Part shown: one piece after another, positions 53,946 to 63,518 of the stretch | Layout of the letters: every line of letters begins with the position of its first letter | Position numbering within the stretch: position 1 is the stretch's first letter | Assembly (NCBI GenBank): GCA_021295955.1 | Contig: JAGWBJ010000009.1 | Coordinates: forward strand, 1 to 64,000 | Source of the DNA: Dehalococcoidia bacterium | GTDB taxonomy: Bacteria > Chloroflexota > Dehalococcoidia > Lucifugimonadales > JAGWBF01 | Direction: 5' to 3' | DNA: 64,000 nt | Position numbers and translations under genes: made by a program | Notes under the pieces: generated by a model | Told to the model about the DNA's origin: nothing | Databases searched by the model: none | The model's input: the letters and a program-made list of their open reading frames with translations, nothing else

Positions 53946-54298
53946 CCCGTTCCCTCCGGGGCGGCGAAAACGACGGCGTGGTTTGCTCGTCTCAGGGGGC
54001 CTAAGATGCCTCGCCTGCGGCTCTGAATGACATCCGGGGGACTCGTAATTGCCATGGCCTTATGAAGGTCACGTGTGTGGACGAGAGCAGGGGTCCCCTC
54101 CGCACCGTCGTCCCCGCGAAGGCCCGGTCCCGCGGGGCGGGGGCCGGGAGTGACGGAGGGTGGCGCCCCAGGCTGCTTTCATGGCAATGACGTACGGAAG
54201 ACTCGGAATGACGTGTGGGGGACTCGGAACACGACCGAAGCTCACCACTACCCTCTTCCGCAGCTTGCTGGTGTGAACACGTCCTGGTCGGACCTGCG
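53946..54298. other. 353-nt gene-free region with decayed repeats
   Basis: No coding region is supported. It contains GAATGAC...GGGGGACTCG units near 54025-54050 and 54207-54230, and a GC-rich decayed hairpin (TCCCCGCGAAGG...CGGGG, about 54108-54150). These look like degraded dispersed intergenic repeats between pdxT and the R3H gene. No promoter could be assigned with confidence. Confidence 0.5.
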
Positions 54299-54925
54299 TC
54301 ATTCTTGGGGAGCACCTGCCGGGCGCCTGGTCTCGGGGGACTCCGCGGATGCCAGGCTCAGAAAGTACCGGTGCAAACGGACGTCGTCGGTGAGCTCGGG
54401 GTGAAAGGAGGTGGCCAGAAGGAGCCCCTGCTGTACGGCCACGGGCCGGCCGTCGTCGAGGCGGGACAGCACCCTGATGCCTTCGCCGACCTGTGCGATG
54501 ACGGGGGCGCGTATGAACACGGCAGTGAACTTCTCAGGCCCCAGAGGCTCCACCTCCAGGTCGGCCTCGAAGCTGTCCACCTGGCGGCCGAAGGCGTTCC
54601 GGACCACCTGGATGTCCATGAGCCCCAGGGGGACCGGCTCATCCTCCGTCAGCTCCCGGGCCATCATTATCATGCCGGCGCAGGTGCCCCAGATGGGCAC
54701 CCCCCGGTGGGCCATCTCCTTGATGGGCTCCTTCAGATGGTAGAGGCCCATCAGGTAGCCGAAGGTGGTGCTTTCGCCCCCGGGCATGATAAGGGCGTCT
54801 ATGCCCTCCAGGTCCCGGGGCAGCCGCACCTCCACGGTCTCGGACCCCAGGCGCCGCAGCACGGTAATGTGCTCGGCGAAGTCACCCTGTAACGCTAGGA
54901 CTCCCGTTTTCAATCCGCTTGCCAC
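54299..54925 (-). CDS. pdxT: Pyridoxal 5'-phosphate synthase glutaminase subunit
   Basis: Class I glutamine amidotransferase that supplies ammonia to PdxS. TGVLALQGDFAEHI opens it. The oxyanion motif is PGGESTTFGYLM, the nucleophile Cys is in WGTCAGMIMMA, and the C-terminal His-Glu is in ATSFHPELTDD. 208 residues. Immediately downstream of pdxS on the minus strand (45-nt gap). Confidence 0.95.
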   Translation of the reverse strand: MASGLKTGVLALQGDFAEHITVLRRLGSETVEVRLPRDLEGIDALIMPGGESTTFGYLMGLYHLKEPIKEMAHRGVPIWGTCAGMIMMARELTEDEPVPLGLMDIQVVRNAFGRQVDSFEADLEVEPLGPEKFTAVFIRAPVIAQVGEGIRVLSRLDDGRPVAVQQGLLLATSFHPELTDDVRLHRYFLSLASAESPETRRPAGAPQE

Positions 54926-54970
54926 CCGGGAACGGCAGCGGCCCGCTGCCGGTTACGGTCCATCGGAGGG

Positions 54971-55858
54971 TTACAGATTGCCGCGGGGGGCCAGCAGCTC
55001 TTCTTCGGGGAGGGAGCTGACGCCGATGCCCACCATGGGCTCACCCAGGTCCTTGGACACGTCGGCGACGATCTTCGGGTCGTTGTAGTGGGTCACCGCC
55101 ATGACGATGGCCTTGGCCCTCTTCTCGGGGTCGCCGGACTTGAAGATGCCGGACCCGACGAAGACGCCGTCGGCGCCTAGCTGCATCATGAGGGCCGCGT
55201 CGGCCGGGGTCGCCACGCCGCCGGCGGCGAAGTTGACCACGGGTAGCCTGCCCTGCTTCCGCGTCTCGGTCAGCAGATCCAAGTCCACCTGCATCTCCTT
55301 GGCCGCCGTGGGCAGCTCGTCCTCCGACATGTTCCGGACCCTGCGGATCTCTCCCTGCACGGCCCGCATGTGACGGACGGCCTCCACCACGTCTCCGGTG
55401 CCCGCCTCTCCCTTGGTCCGGATCATGGCGGCGCCCTCGGCGACGCGCCTCAGAGCCTCTCCCAGGTTGCGGCAGCCGCAGACGAACGGCACCTTGTAGT
55501 CGTGCTTCCAGACGTGGTTCGCCTCGTCGGCGGGCGTCAACACCTCGGACTCGTCTACGTAGTCCACACCCAAGGCCTCCAGCACCTGCGCCTCGACGAA
55601 GTGCCCGATGCGGCACTTGGCCATCACCGGAATGGTCACGGCGTTGATGATCTCCATGACCTTGGTGGGGTCGGCCATCCTCGCCACACCGCCGTGGGCC
55701 CTTATGTCGGCAGGCACCCGCTCCAGGGCCATGACCGAGACGGCTCCGGCCTCATAGGCGATCCTAGCCTGCTCTGCGTTGACCACGTCCATGATGACGC
55801 CGCCCTTGAGCATCTGGGCCAGCCCGGCCTTTACTCTCCAGGTACCTGTTTCAGCCAT
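54971..55858 (-). CDS. pdxS: Pyridoxal 5'-phosphate synthase, synthase subunit
   Basis: Builds PLP from ribose 5-phosphate, glyceraldehyde 3-phosphate and glutamine-derived ammonia. Motifs: [35 protein letters not shown], the lysine in [14 protein letters not shown], and [34 protein letters not shown]. 295 residues, a dodecamer with PdxT in the family. A strong promoter lies upstream. Confidence 0.96.
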   Translation of the reverse strand: MAETGTWRVKAGLAQMLKGGVIMDVVNAEQARIAYEAGAVSVMALERVPADIRAHGGVARMADPTKVMEIINAVTIPVMAKCRIGHFVEAQVLEALGVDYVDESEVLTPADEANHVWKHDYKVPFVCGCRNLGEALRRVAEGAAMIRTKGEAGTGDVVEAVRHMRAVQGEIRRVRNMSEDELPTAAKEMQVDLDLLTETRKQGRLPVVNFAAGGVATPADAALMMQLGADGVFVGSGIFKSGDPEKRAKAIVMAVTHYNDPKIVADVSKDLGEPMVGIGVSSLPEEELLAPRGNL

Positions 55859-55900
55859 CTGAATCCTCCGAGGGGGCTCCTAGTCTCCTGTCCATTGCAC

Positions 55901-55929
55901 ATTATACGCCGCCCCGTACCGTTTATCAA
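55901..55929 (-). promoter_or_regulatory. Promoter of pdxS-pdxT
   Basis: On the minus strand: TTGATA (55929-55924), a 17-bp spacer and TATAAT (55906-55901), 43 nt before pdxS. Confidence 0.75.
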
Positions 55930-56085
55930 TTGGAAGCCGGGGTGGACGCGGCGGTCGACGACGGGGGCCGTGACCGTGGCCGCGCTTCGGCTGACAGTGT
56001 AGAATGTACAATGTCGCGGTTCCTGGAAGTGGGCCGGCCGGGGCCCCCACTTGGCGGAGTGTAACGGGGGCGGAAGGAGTGGTAC

Positions 56086-58125
56086 GTGGTCCCACCCGAG
56101 GACATCTTCGGCGCCATCGACCTACGGATAGGCGTGTTTCTGGCCCTTGCCGCATCCCTGGCCCTGTCGGGCTACGTCTTCCACCGCAGGGTCGTCAGTC
56201 TGGTGCTGCTGGGCCGGTCGGAGAACCGTTTCGACCAGCCCCTCCGCCGGCTGGCCGGGTTCGCCACCATCGTCCTGGGGCAGCGCAAGGTGCTGCAGCG
56301 GGTGTCCCTCAAGGACCCGGCGGGCCTGGGACACCTGTTCATCTTCGTCGGCTTCCTGTCCTTCCTGCTGAGCTACGTGATATTCATCTTCGGGGACTCG
56401 GCCTGGCGCCCCTTCTCCGAGACGCTGCTGACCGGGACCGGGGTGAAGGTGTACGCCAGCTACCTGGACGTGGTGGCGCTGACCATCCTTGCATCGCTGC
56501 TGTGGGCCCTGGTGCGCCGGTGGCTCGTCAAGCCCCACCGCCTCTCCTTCGACCTGACCCGGGGCTACGACGCCGTCGTCATAGTGTGTCTCATCTCGTC
56601 CCTGATGGTGCTCACCCTGCTGACGGAGGCCTTCCACACCGCCGAGGTCGAGCTGGCCGCCGTGGAGAGTCCCGCCGCCGCCGCCATCGTGGGGCGCGCC
56701 ATCGGCGAGGCTTTCCTGAACGCCGGCATGGGCCTGGACGCCGCCAACCTGGGCCACGGACTCGCCTGGTGGCTGCACCTGCTGGTCATCCTGGGTTTCT
56801 CGGTCTACATACCCTTCTCCAAACACATGCACATGGTGGCGGCCCCGGTCAACGCCCTGTTCCGGTCCCTGGAGCCCCGGGGGACCCTGCAGCCCATCGA
56901 CCTGGAGACGGCCGAGCACTTCGGAGCGGGCCAACCCAAGGAGTTCACCTGGAAGGAGCTGCTGGACGGCTACGCCTGCGCCGTCTGCGGGCGGTGCACC
57001 AATAGCTGCCCCGCCCACCTGACCGGCAAGACCCTCTCCCCCATGCACATCGTCGAGGACCTGAAGGAGTACCTTGTAGAGGAGGCCGGGAACGTCAAGG
57101 CGGGGGCCGAGTCAGGAGCGCCCCTGATAGGCTTCGGCCGCATCACCGAAGAGGCCCTGTGGGACTGCCTCTCCTGCGGCGCTTGTATGGAGGAGTGCCC
57201 CGTGGTGGTGGAGCACGTCCCCACCATCATCGACATGCGACGCCACCTGGTCCTCGAGCAGTCCAAGATCCCCGACACGGGGATGGAAGCCCTCCTCAGC
57301 ATGGAGCAGCGGGGACATCCGTGGCGGGGGACCCAGTTCTCCCGCACCGACTGGGCCCAGGGCCTGGAGGTCAGCACCCTGGCCGACCACCCCGATGCCG
57401 AGGTGCTCCTGTGGGTGGGCTGCACCCCGGCCCTGGAGCAGCGCAGCCAGGCCATCGCCCGCTCGATGGTCAAGGTGCTCAGGTCCGCCGGGGTGGACTT
57501 CGCCATCCTTGGCGAGGAGGAGCGGTGCACCGGAGACCCGGCCCGCAGGATGGGCAACGAGTACCTTTACCAGATGATGGCCCAGCAGAACATAGAGACC
57601 ATGAACGGCTACAACGTCAGGACCATCGTCACCCTGTGCCCCCACTGCTTCAACACCATCAAGAACGAGTACCCCCAGTTCGGGGGCAGCTATGAGGTCA
57701 TGCACTACAGCCAGTTCATGGACCGGCTCATCTCCCAGGGCAGGCTGAAGCCCATCAAGATGGTGGAGGCCACCGTCGCCTACCACGACTCCTGCTACCT
57801 GGGCCGACACAACGGCGTGTACGAGGAGCCCAGGCGCGTCGCCCGGGCCATCCCCGGGGTGAAGCTGGTGGAGATGGAGCCCCATTGCCGGCGCCAGGGG
57901 TTCTGCTGCGGGGCCGGAGGCGGCCACATGTGGCTGGAGGAGAGCCGGGGGCCCCGGGTAAACCACGTCCGGACGGACCATTTCCTGGAGACGGGCGCCA
58001 CGACCGTGGGCGTGTCCTGCCCCTTCTGCCTCCAGATGATGGAGGAGGGGGTCCAGGCCAAGGGGGAGCAGGAGAACCGGGACGCCAAGGACCTGCTGGA
58101 GCTCCTGGCCGAGAGCGTGGAGTGA
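56086..58125 (+). CDS. EtfD-like membrane iron-sulfur oxidoreductase (HdrD/NarI-type fusion)
   Basis: 679 residues in three parts. About residues 1-260 form five or six membrane helices with conserved histidines (NarI-like cytochrome b region). Next come two ferredoxin-type clusters, CAVCGRCTNSCPA and CLSCGACMEECPV. The last third has CCG-type cysteine domains (VGCTPAL, CPHCFNTIKNEYP, HDSCYLGRHNGVYEEPR, GFCCGAGGGHMW). This layout matches EtfD, thought to pass electrons from ETF to quinone. It would connect the acyl-CoA dehydrogenase at 24.2 kb to respiration. Start GTG at 56086 with GGAAGGAG upstream. Confidence 0.82.
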   Translation: MVPPEDIFGAIDLRIGVFLALAASLALSGYVFHRRVVSLVLLGRSENRFDQPLRRLAGFATIVLGQRKVLQRVSLKDPAGLGHLFIFVGFLSFLLSYVIFIFGDSAWRPFSETLLTGTGVKVYASYLDVVALTILASLLWALVRRWLVKPHRLSFDLTRGYDAVVIVCLISSLMVLTLLTEAFHTAEVELAAVESPAAAAIVGRAIGEAFLNAGMGLDAANLGHGLAWWLHLLVILGFSVYIPFSKHMHMVAAPVNALFRSLEPRGTLQPIDLETAEHFGAGQPKEFTWKELLDGYACAVCGRCTNSCPAHLTGKTLSPMHIVEDLKEYLVEEAGNVKAGAESGAPLIGFGRITEEALWDCLSCGACMEECPVVVEHVPTIIDMRRHLVLEQSKIPDTGMEALLSMEQRGHPWRGTQFSRTDWAQGLEVSTLADHPDAEVLLWVGCTPALEQRSQAIARSMVKVLRSAGVDFAILGEEERCTGDPARRMGNEYLYQMMAQQNIETMNGYNVRTIVTLCPHCFNTIKNEYPQFGGSYEVMHYSQFMDRLISQGRLKPIKMVEATVAYHDSCYLGRHNGVYEEPRRVARAIPGVKLVEMEPHCRRQGFCCGAGGGHMWLEESRGPRVNHVRTDHFLETGATTVGVSCPFCLQMMEEGVQAKGEQENRDAKDLLELLAESVE

Positions 58126-58207
58126 GTCCGGCGCCTGCCGTTGGCCCGCAGGGGCTATGACAGGACCGGAGATCGCTGGCCACGCGTTTGCGAGGGAGGC
58201 TTAGACC

Positions 58208-58768
58208 ATGGCCGTTCAGGTAGTCCCCAGACGCTTCTCGGTGGAGGAATACCACCTCATGGCCCGGGCGGGTATCCTGCGGGAGGACGACCGGGTCGAG
58301 CTTCTGGAGGGAGAGATCGGGGAGATGGCGCCCATCGGCAGCCGCCACGCGGCTTGTGTAGACCGCCTGACACGGGTCCTGTCGGAGGGGTTGGCTAGGC
58401 GGGCCATTGTGAGGGTGCAGGGCCCCATTCGCCTGGGAGAGCACTCGGAGCCCCAGCCTGACATCACCCTGCTCAGACCGCAGGCTGATTTCTACGCGGA
58501 CTCGACCCCGGGTCCGGAAGCAGTGCTGCTCTTGATAGAAGTCGCCGAGACGACGCAAGAGTACGACAGGCAGGTGAAGGTACCCCTGTACGCCAGGTGG
58601 GGGGTGCCCGAGGTCTGGCTGGTGGACCTGCAGGGCCGCAGCATTCAGGCGTACCAGGACCCGGCCCCAGAGGGCTACCGGGAGGTGCGCACGGCGGAGC
58701 CCGGCCAGCCCCTGACCCCCAGGGCCTTCCCCGACCTCCGGCTGACCGTGGAAGACGTTATCCCTTGA
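58208..58768 (+). CDS. Uma2-family (DUF820) putative restriction-like endonuclease
   Basis: 186 residues with the PD-(D/E)xK core of Uma2 proteins: [41 protein letters not shown] (Asp), [17 protein letters not shown] (Glu and Lys) and [11 protein letters not shown]. Members are numerous in cyanobacteria and Chloroflexi and often travel with mobile DNA. Their substrate is unknown. A solitary gene after the EtfD-like gene. Confidence 0.85.
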   Translation: MAVQVVPRRFSVEEYHLMARAGILREDDRVELLEGEIGEMAPIGSRHAACVDRLTRVLSEGLARRAIVRVQGPIRLGEHSEPQPDITLLRPQADFYADSTPGPEAVLLLIEVAETTQEYDRQVKVPLYARWGVPEVWLVDLQGRSIQAYQDPAPEGYREVRTAEPGQPLTPRAFPDLRLTVEDVIP

Positions 58769-58824
58769 CCGGTCCCCGGCGCCAACCTCGCCCGCCCAGG
58801 GTGACGGCCTGCCGGACAGCCTAT

Positions 58825-58851
58825 TTGCGCGGCGCCCGCCTGTGCTATACT
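58825..58851 (+). promoter_or_regulatory. Promoter for the ABC transporter genes
   Basis: TATACT (58846-58851) with TGn extended -10 and a poor TTGCGC -35 (58825-58830) at 15 bp. The -10 context is the same as at rpsB. Confidence 0.5.
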
Positions 58852-58901
58852 CCGCTCTGGCCAAAAGCGGCCACGCGGCCGGCGCATGCAGGGGGAGGCG
58901 G

Positions 58902-59627
58902 ATGGAAGACCTGATCATCTCCGCAAACACCGTTCACAAGACCTACGACACGGGCACGGTCCAGGTGAGCGCCCTGAGGGGCGTGGACCTGCACGTCAAG
59001 CGCGGCGAGATGGTGGCCATCATGGGCCCCAGCGGCTGCGGCAAGACCACCCTCCTGAACTGCGTATCCGGCCTGGACGAGATCGACTCGGGCACGGTGA
59101 CCATTGAGGGGGTGGTGCTCCACGACCTGCCCGACGACGAACGCAGTGACTACCGGGCCAGGAGGATGGGGTTCGTCTTTCAGCTATACAACCTGCTGCC
59201 GGTCCTCAGCTCCGTGGAGAACGTGGAGATGCCCCTCCTGGTATCCGGCGTCGGCGCCGGGGAGGCGCGGCGCAGGTCCCTGGAGGCGCTGGAGACGGTG
59301 GGGCTCGCCGACCGGGCCGTCCACGTCCCCGGCGAGCTGTCGGGAGGGCAGCGTCAGCGGGTCACCATCGCCAGGGCCCTCATCAACCAGCCCGCCATAG
59401 TTTGGGCGGACGAGCCCACCGGCGACCTGGACAGCGAGTCCGCGGCAGACATCATCGACCTGCTGTGCGACCTGAACCGCACCAACGGGCAGACCTTCAT
59501 CATCGTGACCCACTCCAGGGATGTGGGCGAGCGGGCCCACCGCATCGTCCGGATGCGCGACGGTCAGATCGTGGACGACGTGCGGGGGTCCGCTGCCGAA
59601 GGGCGCCCCATCCCAGGGCGCAGCTAG
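58902..59627 (+). CDS. ABC transporter ATP-binding protein (LolD/MacB-type)
   Basis: Energises the following permease. Walker [15 protein letters not shown]-loop [12 protein letters not shown], signature [15 protein letters not shown], Walker [14 protein letters not shown] and H-loop VTHSRDV are all present. ATG at 58902 behind GGGGGAGG gives 241 residues. It abuts the permease gene with no gap, defining a two-gene exporter or lipoprotein-release-type system. Confidence 0.93.
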   Translation: MEDLIISANTVHKTYDTGTVQVSALRGVDLHVKRGEMVAIMGPSGCGKTTLLNCVSGLDEIDSGTVTIEGVVLHDLPDDERSDYRARRMGFVFQLYNLLPVLSSVENVEMPLLVSGVGAGEARRRSLEALETVGLADRAVHVPGELSGGQRQRVTIARALINQPAIVWADEPTGDLDSESAADIIDLLCDLNRTNGQTFIIVTHSRDVGERAHRIVRMRDGQIVDDVRGSAAEGRPIPGRS

Positions 59628-62600
59628 ATGGAAAAGCTCTTCGGCCTGTCCATGAACGTCATCATGGTGGTCCTGCTGGCCATCGTCGTTCCGGCGCTGG
59701 CCGCCGTGGCCCTGATGGCGTGGCGCAACCGGGTCATGCTGAAAATAGGGCTGCGCAACATACCCCGGCGCAGGGCCCAGACCGCCCTCATCGTCATAGG
59801 CATCATGCTCAGCACTGTCATCATGGCTGCCGCCTTCGGCACGGGCGACACCATCAACTTCTCCATCCGCAACGAGGCCATCAAGCTTCTGGGCCCCATA
59901 GACGAGATCATAGTGTCCACCGAGACCAGCTCCGAGGACACCTTCGGCACCCCGTCCTACGTGCCGGAAGAAACGTTCCAGCGGCTGCTGGAGGAGCTGG
60001 GACCGCTGGAGGGCGACATAGACGGCGTCGCCCCGGGCGTCGGACAGACCGTCCCGGCCGTGAACCTGGCCAACCTCAAGAGCGAAGGGCGGATGCGCGT
60101 GGCGGGCGTCGACCCCGATCACCTGAGCGGTTTCCGCCTGGTCGCCACCTCGGGAGAGACCGTGACCCTGCGGGGTCTGCCCCCCGAGGAGGGGTACATA
60201 AACGACAAGGCCGCCGAGGACCTGGAGGCCGCACCGGGAGACGACATCCGCATCGTCCTGGAGGGCGGCTCGGTCACCTTCCGGGTGAGGGGGGTCGTGG
60301 ACCGCGGCGGGCTGGCCGGGGACCAGGCCACCCTGCTGGTGCCCTTGGACCGGGCCCAGGAGCTGTTCGACAGGGAGGGCCAGATCAACTCCATCGTCGT
60401 CTCCAACCGGGGAGACGCGGAGTCCGGGGTGGAGCTGAGCGGCGACGTCTCCCAGAGAATGCGTGCAATCTTCGCCAGCCGGGACGTGGCGGGGGAGCTG
60501 CTGGCCCTGCTGTCCCAGGCTCCGGCCCTGGAGGCCATCCAGCAACGGTCCGAGGGCCTCAGGGGCAACAAGAAAGCGGACATGGACCGGCTGGCGGCGG
60601 CGCTGCAGGAGGGCCGGGTCACCGACGACCTGGTGGGGCTCCTGTCCGACGGCGAGGTGTCCGACGAGGTGCTTGGCGCCCTGGACCAGCCGGAGCTGGC
60701 CCAGGTCCAGACGGAGGCAGACACCCTGTTCGGCGATCTGGCCGATTTCGAAGTCCTTGAGATAAAGCAGACCGTGATGGAACAGGCGGAGCTGGTCAGC
60801 AGCTTCATAACCACCTTCTTCATCATCCTCGGCCTCTTCTCCATCCTGGTGGGCGTTCTGCTCATCTTCCTCATCTTCGTCATGCTGGCGGCGGCCCGCC
60901 GGACGGAGATGGGAATGGCCCGTGCCTTGGGCGCCAAACGCCGCCACCTGGTGCAGATGTTCGTGTTCGAAGGGACGGCATACGCCGTCGCCTCGGCCGC
61001 CATAGGCGTCGTCATCGGGCTGGCCGTCAGCGCCCTCATCATCCAGGTCGTGAACCAGATCATCGGCACCTCCGAGGTAGACTTCACCCTCACCCGCCAC
61101 TTCGAGCCGCGCAGCATCGTGATAGCCTACTGCCTGGGCATGGCGATCACGCTGATCACCATCGCCGCTTCCGCTTACCGGGTAAGCCGCATGAACATAG
61201 TGGCGGCGATCCGGGACCTGCCACCGCCCGAGAGGAGAGACGGCACGCCGTGGAGCCGGGTGCTGTCGGCGCCCTTGGTCGCGGCGGTCCAGCCCGTCCG
61301 CTCCGTGGGAGGCGCCCTGAAGGCGCTGGCAACCCTTCACCCCATGGATGCCGCCGGCCTCCTCCTCAGGGCGGGGAGGCTGGCCCTGGCAGTTCCGGGA
61401 GTAGCGCTGGGAAGCCTGTTCCAGGTGTTCTGGAGGCCCTTCAAACAGGGCTGGCTGGCCTTCCTCCTGGGAGTCCTCCTCGCCTGGATAGGGATGCAGA
61501 CGGACCAGGCGTCGAGCTTCAGGATCGGCGTATCCCTGATGATCGTGGGCGCCGGGCTCACGGCCCGCAGCCTTCTGCTGCGGACCGCCATGCGGGCCGA
61601 GGTCCGCGACCGCATCGCCTACACCGGCATAGGCCTGGCCATGCTGGTGTTCTGGGTACTGCCCTTCAGCGTCCTCAGGACGGTGTCCGGGGAGCTCACC
61701 GGAGGGCCCGAGATGTTCTTCGTATCGGGCATCTCCATGGTCGCCGCCGCGGTGTGGACCGTCATGTACAACGCCGACCTGATCCTGAAGGCCCTGACCC
61801 TGGCCACCGGGCGGGTCGGAAGGCTCCGCCCGGTGCTGGTCACGGCGGTGGCCTATCCCATGAGCGCCAAGTTCAGGACCGGACTCACCCTGTCCATGTT
61901 CGCCCTCGTCATCTTCACCCTAATCGTCATGTCGATACTTACCAACGTGTTCGACGTCTCCGAGGTGGACCGGGACGCCGTTACCGGAGGCTGGGACATA
62001 GAGGGCGAGGTAAACCCCGTCACGCCCATCGGGGACATGCGTCAGGCCATCGACGAGGCCCCCGGACTGCAGCCCGACGACTTCGAGGCCATCGGCGGGT
62101 TCACCTCCATCCCCATCGAAGCCAGGCAGGTCGGGGCGTCGGAGCAGCGCTGGCGATGGTACGGCGCCAGGGCCGCCGACGATGCGTTTCTAGAGTCCAC
62201 AAGGTACGACCTGAAGCTCATTGCCAGGGGATACGGCCCTACGGCGGAGGGCGTGTGGGCGGCCCTGCGCGACGACCCAACCCTGGCGGTGGTGGACTCG
62301 ACGGCGGTGCCGTGGCGGTCCGAATTCGGGCCGGCCACCACCGTGCCGTTCCAGATGGAGGGCTTCTTCTACGAGGACGAGACCTTCGACGCCACCGAAA
62401 TCGAAGCGCGGGACCCGGCCACGGGGCAGGTGGTCCCCTTCACCGTCATCGGCGTGCTGGACCAGCTCTCGGACTCCTACGGGCAGCTCGGCATAGGCAT
62501 GATCACCTCCAAGGCGACCCTGGACGCCGCCATCCCCTTCCCCGTTCCCATCACGACCTACCGGTTTCGCCTGGCCCCCGGCGTGGATGCCTCCGACGCG

Positions 62601-63098
62601 GCCGACGGGTTGGACGCCGCCTTCCCAGAGCAAGGGATGGAGGCCAGGGTCCTGAACGAGGTCATAGAGGACAGCGCGGCGGCCCAGCGGGCCTTCAACC
62701 ACCTCTTCACCGGTTTCATGGGCCTCGGACTTCTGGTGGGCATCGCATCCCTGGGCGTCATCAGCCTGCGGGCCGTGGTGGAGCGCCGCCAGCAGATAGG
62801 CGTCCTCCGCGCCATCGGGTACCGGAGGTGGATGGTCGAGCTCAGCTTCCTGCTGGAGTCGTCCTTCGTCGCCCTCTTGGGCACCGCCATTGGCGTGGGC
62901 CTGGGCACCATCATCTCCTACAACATAGTCAACGACGTCCGGGAGCAGGAGGGCGTCCAGACGCTGCGCTTCAGCATCCCCTGGCTGCAGATCATCGCCA
63001 TCATCGCCGTGGCCTACGTCTTCTCCCTGTTGACCACGCTGCTGCCGGCGCGGCAAGCATCGAGCATCTACCCGGCCGAGGCCCTCCGGTACGAGTGA
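59628..63098 (+). CDS. Very large FtsX-type ABC permease
   Basis: 1156 residues. An N-terminal membrane helix and MacB-like periplasmic region are followed by an FtsX three-helix domain (about 385-510: FFIILGLFSILVGVLLIF, a GMARALGAKRRHLVQMFVFEG coupling helix). Two further hydrophobic blocks lie at about 580-740, then a second large extracytoplasmic region. A second FtsX domain closes the protein (about 1030-1150; VISLRAVVERRQQIGVLRAIGYRR). Two FtsX domains in one chain mean the permease may need only one polypeptide. The substrate is unknown; lipid, peptide or lipoprotein export is typical for the class. Confidence 0.85.
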   Translation: MEKLFGLSMNVIMVVLLAIVVPALAAVALMAWRNRVMLKIGLRNIPRRRAQTALIVIGIMLSTVIMAAAFGTGDTINFSIRNEAIKLLGPIDEIIVSTETSSEDTFGTPSYVPEETFQRLLEELGPLEGDIDGVAPGVGQTVPAVNLANLKSEGRMRVAGVDPDHLSGFRLVATSGETVTLRGLPPEEGYINDKAAEDLEAAPGDDIRIVLEGGSVTFRVRGVVDRGGLAGDQATLLVPLDRAQELFDREGQINSIVVSNRGDAESGVELSGDVSQRMRAIFASRDVAGELLALLSQAPALEAIQQRSEGLRGNKKADMDRLAAALQEGRVTDDLVGLLSDGEVSDEVLGALDQPELAQVQTEADTLFGDLADFEVLEIKQTVMEQAELVSSFITTFFIILGLFSILVGVLLIFLIFVMLAAARRTEMGMARALGAKRRHLVQMFVFEGTAYAVASAAIGVVIGLAVSALIIQVVNQIIGTSEVDFTLTRHFEPRSIVIAYCLGMAITLITIAASAYRVSRMNIVAAIRDLPPPERRDGTPWSRVLSAPLVAAVQPVRSVGGALKALATLHPMDAAGLLLRAGRLALAVPGVALGSLFQVFWRPFKQGWLAFLLGVLLAWIGMQTDQASSFRIGVSLMIVGAGLTARSLLLRTAMRAEVRDRIAYTGIGLAMLVFWVLPFSVLRTVSGELTGGPEMFFVSGISMVAAAVWTVMYNADLILKALTLATGRVGRLRPVLVTAVAYPMSAKFRTGLTLSMFALVIFTLIVMSILTNVFDVSEVDRDAVTGGWDIEGEVNPVTPIGDMRQAIDEAPGLQPDDFEAIGGFTSIPIEARQVGASEQRWRWYGARAADDAFLESTRYDLKLIARGYGPTAEGVWAALRDDPTLAVVDSTAVPWRSEFGPATTVPFQMEGFFYEDETFDATEIEARDPATGQVVPFTVIGVLDQLSDSYGQLGIGMITSKATLDAAIPFPVPITTYRFRLAPGVDASDAADGLDAAFPEQGMEARVLNEVIEDSAAAQRAFNHLFTGFMGLGLLVGIASLGVISLRAVVERRQQIGVLRAIGYRRWMVELSFLLESSFVALLGTAIGVGLGTIISYNIVNDVREQEGVQTLRFSIPWLQIIAIIAVAYVFSLLTTLLPARQASSIYPAEALRYE

Positions 63099-63518
63099 CG
63101 CCCGCCGGTCCTGCCGCGACGCTGTACCGGCCTTAGGCTCCCCGGCTGCGACCCGTCTCCGCCCCCTGGTGGCGGGAGTCCTCGTCTTCCGCCTTCGGAG
63201 ACTTTTGCGCAACTCCAGGTGTGGCCCGAATTACAAAAGCCGACCGGATGGGCCCCGTGCCTAAGGCGCCGGGATTTGGATACCCGCTTTCGCGGGTATG
63301 ACGGCTATACGCCGGGGCGGATTCGTTTCAATGCTGGAACGAATAAGGGTCGACTCGGGCCACAGGCGCCAAGGCCTCCAATACCTCGTTGGGAGCGGCC
63401 GCCAAGGGAAGCAGCGGCCGCCAAGGGGCGCCATCAAGGCATGTTGGCCGTCGGCGTAGTGTCAACACGGGTATCAGTTTGGGGAACGGGGTCCTGGCCC
63501 GTCAGGGGGGGTGTGCAA
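63099..63518. repeat. 420-nt gene-free region with inverted repeat
   Basis: A hairpin TACCCGC (63281-63287) / GCGGGTA (63292-63298) with a TTTC loop lies within GGATTTGGA...TGACGG. It is the same family as 24122-24149 in reverse orientation and may also serve as a weak terminator after the permease. A short direct repeat of AGCGGCCGCCAAGGG occurs near 63395-63426. No gene, tRNA or promoter could be supported. Confidence 0.5.

Noticed and set aside
55981-56012. Plus-strand promoter for the EtfD-like gene (TAGAAT/TACAAT)
   Set aside because: -10-like hexamers are present but no acceptable -35 could be paired with them.
59184-61340. 718-residue frame antisense to the ABC genes
   Set aside because: Low-complexity composition and no domains; covered by the ATPase and permease.
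61250-63136. 628-residue plus-strand frame inside the permease
   Set aside because: Arg/Pro/Gly-rich out-of-frame shadow; the permease frame carries membrane segments and a FtsX domain.
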